Assembly (NCBI GenBank): GCA_945831575.1
Contig: CAMACX010000009.1
Span: forward strand, 1-64,000
DNA length: 64,000 bases
DNA from: an uncultured Mediterranea sp.
Lineage (GTDB): Bacteria > Bacteroidota > Bacteroidia > Bacteroidales > Bacteroidaceae
Direction of reading: 5' to 3'
The position numbers and the translations under genes were made by a program. The notes beneath the pieces are model-generated. The model was not told the DNA's origin. It was given only the letters and a program-made list of their open reading frames with translations, and did not search any database. Shown here one piece after another: positions 53,188 through 61,853 of this stretch (positions are counted from its first letter, which is position 1; every line of letters begins with the position of its first letter).

Positions 53188-53295
53188 AATATAATTTAGT
53201 ATTCGCGATGCTTGCATAGTGCGAGTTAACTTTGACCAAAATGACATTGACATTTTGACCGCGTTTTGACTGCATGTGCGCTTGGGATGGCTTCG

Positions 53296-53787
53296 TCAGG
53301 CGGGGAGTTCATCCATCAAGCGGTCGATGAGGGCCATTTGTTCCTCGGGGTGGTCAAGCTGACGGCGCACTACCTTTTCGGCGATGCCTACCGAGAGCAT
53401 GGCCACCTGGCGGCGAATGTCGCAGATAGCCTCCTCCTTCTCCTGCTGTATCTGGCGGCGTGCCTCGTCGAGTTCGTGCTGTGCAGCAGTGGATGCCTGC
53501 TTGCGTGCCTCCACGAGAATCTTGTCGCGCTCGTGCATGGCTTCACGCAGGATGCGTCCCTGCTCCTTGTTGGCCTCGGCGATGAGCTGCTCGCCCTGCC
53601 GGCGCAGCTCGGCCAGCTGACGGTTGGCCTCGTGCGCCTCACTGAGCGAACGGTCAATGAAGGCTTTGCGCTCCTCCACCATGCGGGTGATGACGGGGAA
53701 GCCGTACTTGGCCAACACCGCAAACACCACGCCGAAGGAGAGCAGCATCCAGAAGAGCAATCCGCTGTCGGGTAATAACAACGACAT
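53296..53787 (-). CDS. atpF: ATP synthase Fo subunit b
   Basis: Peripheral-stalk protein, 163 residues. One N-terminal membrane helix ([20 protein letters not shown], residues 10-29) is followed by a long charged coiled coil rich in Glu, Arg, Ala and Gln, the expected right-handed stalk. Length is typical. It begins 16 bp after atpE ends. The single b gene implies a homodimeric stalk. Confidence 0.94.
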   Translation of the reverse strand: MSLLLPDSGLLFWMLLSFGVVFAVLAKYGFPVITRMVEERKAFIDRSLSEAHEANRQLAELRRQGEQLIAEANKEQGRILREAMHERDKILVEARKQASTAAQHELDEARRQIQQEKEEAICDIRRQVAMLSVGIAEKVVRRQLDHPEEQMALIDRLMDELPA

Positions 53788-53803
53788 GGCTTCTCCTCCC
53801 GTT

Positions 53804-54064
53804 TTAGTTGATGAAGAAGATCAGCAGGCAGACGACCACGGCCAGCAGGGCCACACCCTCGATAAGTGCCGCAGCGATGATCATGCTCTTGTTGATGTCG
53901 CCCGAAGCCTCGGGTTGCCGTCCGATGGCCTCCATGGCCGCAGCGCCGATCTTGCCGATGCCGAGGGCGGCACCCACCACGATGATTCCGGCTCCGATAG
54001 CCGCACCCAGTTTACTCACTCCAACTCCTGCCGCAGCAGCTTGCAATAATACAGATAGTACCAT
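53804..54064 (-). CDS. atpE: ATP synthase Fo subunit c
   Basis: Rotor-ring subunit, 86 residues in two helices joined by a polar loop ([11 protein letters not shown]). Helix 1 has the glycine-rich [20 protein letters not shown]. The ion-binding carboxylate in helix 2 is Glu69 ([13 protein letters not shown]). The residue after Glu is Gly and no Gln is seen in the helix 1 site, so the sodium-binding signature is absent and proton coupling is likely. Confidence 0.95.
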   Translation of the reverse strand: MVLSVLLQAAAAGVGVSKLGAAIGAGIIVVGAALGIGKIGAAAMEAIGRQPEASGDINKSMIIAAALIEGVALLAVVVCLLIFFIN

Positions 54065-54120
54065 AAGTCTTAATATTTAAAAGTTCTAATTTCATATTCT
54101 TTTTTCGTAATCATATGTCG

Positions 54121-54273
54121 TAACCACAGATTATACAGATTTTTACAGATTTTGCGCAGATATAAGGAAATATTTTTACATGACCCTATCTATGAATATT
54201 ATCATCTGTGTACATCTGTTCTTATCTGTGAAATCTGTGGTTCCTGTGCGCGACTGGCTGTGGGAATCTGTGG
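54121..54273. repeat. ATCTGTG-type repeat hairpin overlapping the atpB 3' end
   Basis: The left arm 54121-54160 has CACAGAT/TACAGAT/CGCAGAT words spaced 9-11 nt. The right arm 54203-54243 has ATCTGTG words with the same spacing. ACCACAGATT and AATCTGTGGT are inverted copies. A further AATCTGTGGTTCCTGT occurs at 54232 and 54265, 33 bp apart. The right part is translated as the last codons of atpB. Confidence 0.8.
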
Positions 54274-55473
54274 TTCCTGTACGCAGCTGGATTCGGATCC
54301 TTCCTGCGCCATGCCGATGAAGACGGCACTCAGCATCGTGAAGACGTAGGCCTGGATGAAAGCTACCAGCAGCTCCAGGGCGTTCATGAAGATGTTGAAG
54401 AGCACTGAGGCAACGGTCATCGAGCCGTTGAGCACAGGGCCCATGCCGGCGGTGATGAAGATCAGGCACGAGAGCACGAGCATGGCCATGTGACCCGCCA
54501 TCATGTTGGCAAAGAGACGGATCATCAGGGCAAACGGTTTGGTGAAGATGCCAAACAGTTCGATGACCGGCATGATGGGCAGGGGCACCTTGAGCCAGAG
54601 GGGCACATCTGGCCAGAAGATGTCTTTCCAGTAGTGCCGGGTGCCGAAGCAGTTGACCGCCACGAAGGTGCAGAGGGCCAGGACGAAAGTGATGGCGATG
54701 TTGCCCGTGACGTTGGCCCCACCCGGGAAGAGGGGGATGAGTCCCATCAGGTTGTTGATGAAGATGAAGAAGAAGGCCGTGAGCAGATAGGGTGCAAAAC
54801 GGGCGTAATGCGGTCCTACGCAACTCTTGATGACGTCGTCGTGAATGGTCATGACGAGCATCTCCACGGCTCCCGTAAAGCCTCCAGGCGCTTCTGTCTG
54901 CGCATCGTGGCAGCAGTACCAGCGGCTCACGCCGAGTATCAGCACGACGAGCAGCAGGCTGTTGAGGAGCAATGCCGTAGCTACCTTGGTGAGACTCAGG
55001 TCTATGGGCCGTACCTCGGCGCCCGTAGCCGCATCGTGCTCCACCAGTTTGCCTTCGTAGCGGCTTCCCTCGGGGGCGATGCTGAAGCCCTCGTAGCTGC
55101 CGCCCTGCTCCTCCAGACGGGAGGAGAGAAAGCAGTGCCAACCCGACGTGCGCGAGTAGACCACCACGGGCAGGGGAATGGTGAGGTGATGATTGCCCCA
55201 GGAGGTAATGTGCCACTCGTACGAGTCGCCGATGTGGCCGAAGACCACCTCCTTCACGTTGACCGGCTGCTCAGCGGCAGACTGCATTTCAGTGGCTTCC
55301 TGCACGGCGGCAGGCACAGCGGCAGACTCTGCTTCAGGCGCGGCAGATTCCTGTCCAGCAGCAGGCACGGTGGTTGTTTCCTGCGCGAAAGCCACAGGGG
55401 CTGCGAGCAGCCACGACGCGGTCAACAGCAGCACCACCGATTGAGCAGATTTGTACAGAGCAGAGCACCTCAT
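54202..55473 (-). CDS. atpB: ATP synthase Fo subunit a, with N-terminal signal region and repeat-derived C-terminal tail
   Basis: Stator subunit forming the proton half-channels. The 423-residue protein is longer than usual. Residues 1-30 form a signal-like segment (ending APVAFAQ), followed by an Ala/Glu/Pro-rich stretch to about 70 and an extra periplasmic domain to about 160, common in Bacteroidetes. The channel region has the essential arginine in FALMIRLFANMMAGHM and ends near AYVFTMLSAVFIGMAQ. The last 35 residues (with QEPQI twice) come from an ATCTGTG-type intergenic repeat and are not family-like. It overlaps atpC by ATGA; no atpI gene lies between. Confidence 0.92.
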   Translation of the reverse strand: MRCSALYKSAQSVVLLLTASWLLAAPVAFAQETTTVPAAGQESAAPEAESAAVPAAVQEATEMQSAAEQPVNVKEVVFGHIGDSYEWHITSWGNHHLTIPLPVVVYSRTSGWHCFLSSRLEEQGGSYEGFSIAPEGSRYEGKLVEHDAATGAEVRPIDLSLTKVATALLLNSLLLVVLILGVSRWYCCHDAQTEAPGGFTGAVEMLVMTIHDDVIKSCVGPHYARFAPYLLTAFFFIFINNLMGLIPLFPGGANVTGNIAITFVLALCTFVAVNCFGTRHYWKDIFWPDVPLWLKVPLPIMPVIELFGIFTKPFALMIRLFANMMAGHMAMLVLSCLIFITAGMGPVLNGSMTVASVLFNIFMNALELLVAFIQAYVFTMLSAVFIGMAQEGSESSCVQEPQIPTASRAQEPQISQIRTDVHR

Positions 55474-55811
55474 GACTTAGCCTCCTTTCCAATCCCTGTG
55501 GCTCCAGCGCCTTGGGCAGCATAGCCTGTTCCAGTGCCTTGGGCGGCATCAGACGGGCCGTCGGGGTCCTCCTCCACGCAGAGCGTGGCCCTGTTGTCGC
55601 TCACCTCCACGAAGCCGCCTGTGATGCGGAGCTGATGCTCTTCAGCAGCCGGGGCAGTGAGGTAGCTCACCACGCCCCGCACCAGCGACGAGACAATCGG
55701 CGCATGGCCCGTAAGCACGGTGAATGCCCCTGCAGCGCCCGGCAACCGCACCAGTTCCACCTCGCCGCTGAAGAGGCGATGCTCAGGTGATATGATGTCA
55801 AGTTTTATCAT
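55470..55811 (-). CDS. atpC: ATP synthase F1 epsilon subunit, short form
   Basis: A 113-residue epsilon subunit. Residues 1-80 are the N-terminal beta-sandwich (MIKLDIISPEHRLFSGE, GAFTVLTGHAPIVSSL, ITGGFVEVSDNRATLCVE). The C-terminal helical hairpin that inhibits ATP hydrolysis in other bacteria is missing; instead there is a low-complexity Gly/Ala/Thr tail (GTGTGYAAQGAGATGIG). Bacteroidetes commonly lack that helix. Overlaps atpB by 4 bp. Confidence 0.92.
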   Translation of the reverse strand: MIKLDIISPEHRLFSGEVELVRLPGAAGAFTVLTGHAPIVSSLVRGVVSYLTAPAAEEHQLRITGGFVEVSDNRATLCVEEDPDGPSDAAQGTGTGYAAQGAGATGIGKEAKS

Positions 55812-55839
55812 CGTTCGTTATTTTGATTATTATCTCACG

Positions 55840-57366
<1,527 letters not shown>

Positions 57367-57494
57367 TCATTAATTTATATCAATCCATTCAATATCAGTC
57401 CTTTCAAAAACAATCTCCTACACCTCAATCCTCACAGTTCAGTTCATGTGCATCCGGACGGGTCACTGTCACTTGCCGCGTCCGAAAATCGCCG

Positions 57495-57502
57495 CAAAGA
57501 TA
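57495..57502 (-). promoter_or_regulatory. Candidate -7 element for the atp operon
   Basis: TATCTTTG on the minus strand, 138 bp before atpD; -33 box unclear. Confidence 0.4.
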
Positions 57503-57776
57503 AACAAGAAAAAATACAGGTTGTTCTCCCCTTTAGCTAAATTTGACCAAATTACACACTACGGAAACATTCCGGCGACAAATGGACCATTCTGCCCCGC
57601 AGCGATTAACACAAGGTTGCATTGGCCGCACGACAGGATGACATTTGTCGCCTCACATGGTTGCATTTGCCGCTTCACATAGTTGTAATTGCAACTACTC
57701 GATACAACAAATTTACCCCATATCCATGCAGTCCAATCACATCCCATCTTCCCCCACTCCATGCCATCTAGCGCGG
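57503..57776. other. Non-coding region between the atp operon and the DUF2442 gene
   Basis: No convincing gene. An inverted repeat GGCGACAAATG (57574-57584) / CATTTGTCGCC (57642-57652) is present, and GTTGCATTkGCCGC recurs at about 57616 and 57660 with related TCACATrGTTG words. A 73-codon open frame on the minus strand covers 57559-57780 but has no recognisable content. Confidence 0.5.
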
Positions 57777-58025
57777 TCAAAATGTCACACTAGGCAAATC
57801 CAATAGGTATTCAGGTGCAAAGTCAGCGCCGTTTTCCCATTCCACCGTATTGTATTTCACCGAGAATCTCTTGAAGAAATTCAAATCTTTAAGAGGTTCG
57901 AACACTATCCCATTAAGCGATGACTTTAAATCCACTACCTTAATTACGTTATTATTAAACCACAATTTAATGCGATAATTGTCAATGTATTCTGCTTTTA
58001 CAACCTCAACGAACATATTCTTCAA
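57777..58025 (-). CDS. DUF2442 domain protein
   Basis: An 82-residue protein with the DUF2442 pattern: VVKAEYIDNYRIKLWFNN, then VVDLKSSL, PLKDLNFFKRFSV and the final ENGADFAPEYLL. Small DNA- or protein-binding fold of unknown role. Encoded 3 bp after the DUF4160 gene. Such DUF4160/DUF2442 pairs are widespread and are suspected, not proven here, to be toxin-antitoxin-like modules. AT-rich codon use contrasts with flanking genes. Confidence 0.85.
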   Translation of the reverse strand: MKNMFVEVVKAEYIDNYRIKLWFNNNVIKVVDLKSSLNGIVFEPLKDLNFFKRFSVKYNTVEWENGADFAPEYLLDLPSVTF

Positions 58026-58028
58026 TAT

Positions 58029-58301
58029 TTAATTTAACGGTTCTATTTTACTTAATGGCATTCCCTTCTGGGCTTTATCCCAATTGCAAAGGAGCTCTTC
58101 CCGATGTATCTCCAACCATTCAAGAATCATCTTCAATGCGCGACCGGGCATCTCACCTTTGACCACACCGTCCTTTATGCTAATAATCACTTTATAATCT
58201 CCATACCAAGCATGGAAATTAGGTGTAATATCATTAAGTATCGCAAATTCAAACTTGCTCTCAGCAAACAAGTTGACAAGTAAAACCTTTATGGAGAACA
58301 A
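58029..58301 (-). CDS. DUF4160 domain protein
   Basis: A 90-residue protein. The DUF4160 core is seen in ITPNFHAWYGDYKVIISIKDG (His within the conserved PHFHV-like site), then GRALKMILEWLEIHREELLC and NWDKAQKG. The N-terminus is slightly divergent from the usual family start. First gene of a two-gene unit with DUF2442. Function unknown; a toxin-antitoxin-like role is inference. Confidence 0.8.
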   Translation of the reverse strand: MFSIKVLLVNLFAESKFEFAILNDITPNFHAWYGDYKVIISIKDGVVKGEMPGRALKMILEWLEIHREELLCNWDKAQKGMPLSKIEPLN

Positions 58302-58340
58302 TTTTTCTGCCCATCGGGCTTCAGATTCGCTTTATTTATG

Positions 58341-58348
58341 TATCTTTG
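58341..58348 (+). promoter_or_regulatory. -7 element for the helicase-nuclease operon
   Basis: TATCTTTG at 58341-58348, 28 bp before ATG 58376. It overlaps an in-frame ATG at 58346, which is therefore too early to be the start. -33 box weak. Confidence 0.55.
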
Positions 58349-58375
58349 CAGGACGAAAATGAATTTGCAGAATCT

Positions 58376-61300
58376 ATGGAACTACTCATCTATAAAGCAT
58401 CGGCCGGTTCGGGCAAGACCTTTACCCTGGCCGTACAGTACATCAAGCAGCTGCTGCTCAACCCGCGTGCCTACCGCCAGATACTGGCCGTGACCTTCAC
58501 CAACAAGGCTACCGCTGAGATGAAGGAGCGCATCCTGAGCCAGCTCTACGGCATCGCAGCGGCCCTGCCCGACAGTGAGCCGTACCTGCAGGTGCTCCAG
58601 GGGATGCTACCACCGGAATACTCTGAGGAGGAGATACGCCGCCGCGCCGCCCTGGCACTCGGGGCACTGGTACACGACTACAGCCGGTTTCGCGTGGAGA
58701 CCATCGACAGCTTCTTCCAGTCGGTGATGCGCAACCTCAGCCGCGAGCTGGAGCTGAGCCCGGGACTCACCGTGGAGCTGGACAGCAACCGCGTGATGGC
58801 CGATGCCGTGCAGAGCATGATGCAGAAGCTCACCCCTACCTCACCCGTGCTCCACTGGCTGATGGAGTACATCGGCGAACGCATCGAGCAGAACCGCCGC
58901 TGGAACGTCAGCTCGGAGGTGGAGCAGTTTGGCCGCAACATCTTCAGCGAGGAGTACATCGAGCGCGGCGAGCAGCTGCGCAAGTGCCTCGCCCTGCCCG
59001 ACTACGTGAAGCAATACAAGCAGCTGCTCCAGGAGAGACAGGCCGCCCTGCTGGAGGAGATGACGCAGCTGGCCGGCAAGTTTGACGAGATCCTGCGCCG
59101 CAACGGGCTCTCCGCCGCCGACCTCAAGAGCGGGCAGCGCGGCGTGGCCGGCTACTTCCGCAAACTGGCCGAAGGGACGCTGGCCGAGGCCAAGGTGGTC
59201 AACGCCACGATGACCAAGTGCCTGGAGAGCGCCGAGGAGTGGGTCACCAAGAGCTCCAAGCAGCGCGACCTGATCCTGCGCATTGCCCGCGAGGAGCTGA
59301 TTCCCCTGCTCGCCCGGACCGAAAGCACGCGCCAGGAGGCCGAACAGACCCTCAACAGCTGCCTGCTCTCACTGCAGCACCTGGGCGAACTGCAACTGCT
59401 CAACCACCTGGCCGAGGAGGTACGCACCCTCAATGAGGAGCAGAACCGATTCCTCCTGGCCGACACCACGGCCCTGCTCCACCGCCTGACCTCGGCGGGC
59501 GATGCCTCCTTCATCTTCGAGAAGATGGGGGCCACGCTCCACCACGTGATGATCGACGAATTCCAGGACACGAGCCGCATGCAGTGGGACAACTTCCGCC
59601 TGCTGCTCGACGAGGGGCTTGCAAAGGGAGCAGACAGCCTGATTGTGGGCGACGTGAAGCAGAGCATCTACCGCTGGCGCAACGGCGACTGGAACATCCT
59701 CAACAGCCTGCGCGACAACCGCCACGACCGGCGCGCGAGCGGCCTGCCCTACACCATCCACGTGGAGACGCTCAACACCAACCGCCGCAGCATGAGCCGC
59801 ATCATCCGCTTCAACAACGGCCTCTTCCCCCTGCTCGTGGAGCAGCTCAACGCACGCCACATCCAGCAGACGGGCGAGCCTTGCACCGACCTCCGCCAGG
59901 CCTATGCCGACGTGGAGCAGCTCTCGCCCAAGCAGCAGGAGGAGGGCTACGTGGAGGTGGGTTGCTACGGCTGGGCCCAGGAGGAACAGGGAGAGATGCA
60001 GTGGAGCTACGCTGAATGGACGGAAAGCCAGTTGAGCGAGGCCATCCGCAGCCTCCTGGCCCAAGGTGCCGCGCCCGACGACATCGCCATCCTGGTGCGC
60101 AAGAACCGCATCATCCCGCAGCTAGCCTCCTTCATCGACCGCGAGCTGCACCTGCCCGTGGTGAGCGACGAGGCCTTCCGCCTCGATGCCTCGCCTGCCG
60201 TGCGACTCATCGTGGAAGCCCTGCGCTACCTCACCAACCCCGAGGATGAAGTTACCCTGCGCACGCTCGTCATGCAATACCAGCAGCAGGTAGTGGGCAC
60301 TGCTGAAAGCCCGGGAAAAGGTATGGCTGAAGGACTGAAAAGCACGGACTGTGCGACCGACCGCCTGCTGCGTACAGAGGCCGCTCCGCTGCTCCCAGAG
60401 CGCTTTACGGCTGAGCGCGAACAACTCTCCATGATGCCCCTTTACGAGCTGGCAGAGAGGCTCTATGAGCTTTTCGACCTGCACCGCATCCCTGAGCAGG
60501 ATGCCTACCTCTTCGCCTTCCTCGACACCATCAACGAATACCTGCTCGACCACTCGTCCGACCCGCTGGAGTTCCTCTGCTGCTGGGACCAGCGGCTCTG
60601 TGCCAAGACCATTGCCACGGGTTCGCTCCACGGCGTGCGCATCTGCTCCATCCACAAGTCCAAGGGACTGGAGTTCAAGCACGTGCTGATACCCTATTGC
60701 GACTGGAAGTTGGAGAACGAGACCTACCAGCAGCTGGTGTGGTGCAAGCCCCAGGAGGAGCCTTACAGCCTGCTCCCGCTCGTGCCCGTCAACTACGGTC
60801 CCTCGATGCATCAATCAGTCTATCGCACCGACTACCTCCGCGAGCAGCAACAGCTCTGGGTAGATAGCCTCAACCTGCTCTACGTGGCGCTGACCCGTGC
60901 GCGTTGCAGCCTCTTCCTCTTCACGCAAGGCAAGGCCGGCACCATCGGCGAACTGCTGGCCGAAGGGGTACACCAACTGCTTGCCTCCTCCATCGGCTCC
61001 TACGACAGCGAATGCTCCCGCTACCTCTACGGCACCCTGGCCAGCGCCCTGCCCCTCACCGCCACAGCACCGCAAAACGCCCCGCAGGGCAGCGAACAGC
61101 ACACCCCGCAGGGCAACCCTTTGAGTTGCGCCCCGCAGCCGCTGAGGGTGGAGATGGAGAGCCTGAAGCACGACGTCGAGTTCCGCCAATCCAACCGCTC
61201 GGCCGACTTCCTGCAAGGACGTGACGAAGCCGAAAGCTCCATGCGCTACATCGACCGCGGCCTGCTGCTCCACGCACTGTTCCAGCAGGTGACCTGCACA

Positions 61301-61693
61301 GCCGACGTGCCCCAGGCCCTGCAACGCCTGCTGATGGAGGGACTCATCACCCCGCTCGAACTGCCCGAATTGCAGCAATTCGTGGCGCACGCCCTGCAGC
61401 ACCCGCAGGTGCAGTCGTGGTACGACGGATCCTGGCGCCTCTTCAACGAGTGCGACATCCTGTGGCTGGAGCACGACCGCCTCTGCAACCGCCGTCCCGA
61501 CCGTGTGCTGATGCGCGGCGAGGAGGTGGTGGTCATCGACTTCAAGTTTGGCCAGCCCCGCCGCAGCCACCACAGACAGGTGAGCGGCTACATGAAGCTC
61601 CTGGCCGCCATGGGTTACCCCACCCACGCCATGCGCGGCTACCTTTGGTATGTGGATGCCGACCGCATCGAGCCAGTGACCCCCAAGCCCTGA
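58376..61693 (+). CDS. UvrD/AddA-type helicase with C-terminal PD-(D/E)XK nuclease domain
   Basis: A 1105-residue superfamily 1A helicase-nuclease for double-strand-break end processing (RecBCD/AddAB role). Walker A is YKASAGSGKTFTLA at 6-19. LAVTFTNKATAEMKERI and the Walker B-like DEFQDTSRMQW follow, then VGDVKQSIYRWRNGDW, SIHKSKGLEF and LLYVALTRAR (motif VI). The last 170 residues hold a RecB-like nuclease: RGLLLHALF, RRPDRVLMRG, VVVIDFKFG and QVSGYMKLL. The ATG is set by the promoter at 58341. Paired with the AddB-like gene downstream. Confidence 0.9.
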   Translation: MELLIYKASAGSGKTFTLAVQYIKQLLLNPRAYRQILAVTFTNKATAEMKERILSQLYGIAAALPDSEPYLQVLQGMLPPEYSEEEIRRRAALALGALVHDYSRFRVETIDSFFQSVMRNLSRELELSPGLTVELDSNRVMADAVQSMMQKLTPTSPVLHWLMEYIGERIEQNRRWNVSSEVEQFGRNIFSEEYIERGEQLRKCLALPDYVKQYKQLLQERQAALLEEMTQLAGKFDEILRRNGLSAADLKSGQRGVAGYFRKLAEGTLAEAKVVNATMTKCLESAEEWVTKSSKQRDLILRIAREELIPLLARTESTRQEAEQTLNSCLLSLQHLGELQLLNHLAEEVRTLNEEQNRFLLADTTALLHRLTSAGDASFIFEKMGATLHHVMIDEFQDTSRMQWDNFRLLLDEGLAKGADSLIVGDVKQSIYRWRNGDWNILNSLRDNRHDRRASGLPYTIHVETLNTNRRSMSRIIRFNNGLFPLLVEQLNARHIQQTGEPCTDLRQAYADVEQLSPKQQEEGYVEVGCYGWAQEEQGEMQWSYAEWTESQLSEAIRSLLAQGAAPDDIAILVRKNRIIPQLASFIDRELHLPVVSDEAFRLDASPAVRLIVEALRYLTNPEDEVTLRTLVMQYQQQVVGTAESPGKGMAEGLKSTDCATDRLLRTEAAPLLPERFTAEREQLSMMPLYELAERLYELFDLHRIPEQDAYLFAFLDTINEYLLDHSSDPLEFLCCWDQRLCAKTIATGSLHGVRICSIHKSKGLEFKHVLIPYCDWKLENETYQQLVWCKPQEEPYSLLPLVPVNYGPSMHQSVYRTDYLREQQQLWVDSLNLLYVALTRARCSLFLFTQGKAGTIGELLAEGVHQLLASSIGSYDSECSRYLYGTLASALPLTATAPQNAPQGSEQHTPQGNPLSCAPQPLRVEMESLKHDVEFRQSNRSADFLQGRDEAESSMRYIDRGLLLHALFQQVTCTADVPQALQRLLMEGLITPLELPELQQFVAHALQHPQVQSWYDGSWRLFNECDILWLEHDRLCNRRPDRVLMRGEEVVVIDFKFGQPRRSHHRQVSGYMKLLAAMGYPTHAMRGYLWYVDADRIEPVTPKP

Positions 61694-61853
61694 GACCGGC
61701 TCCAAACCCCGAGACCGCCTGCCAGAGACTCTTAAAATTGAGTCAAAAATCAGGACATCGGACAATAAGTATAAAAGAAAAATATAAACAGAATAAAGAC
61801 CGCGCAAAAGTCTAGAGATAGTATAAAAACAACATAATAAAGACAGCAACGAT

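Noticed and set aside
57559-57780. 73-codon minus-strand gene upstream of atpD
   Set aside because: No recognisable domain and the frame covers inverted and direct repeats.
58346-58375. Earlier start for the helicase-nuclease gene
   Set aside because: The ATG overlaps the -7 promoter element TATCTTTG and would precede the transcript start.
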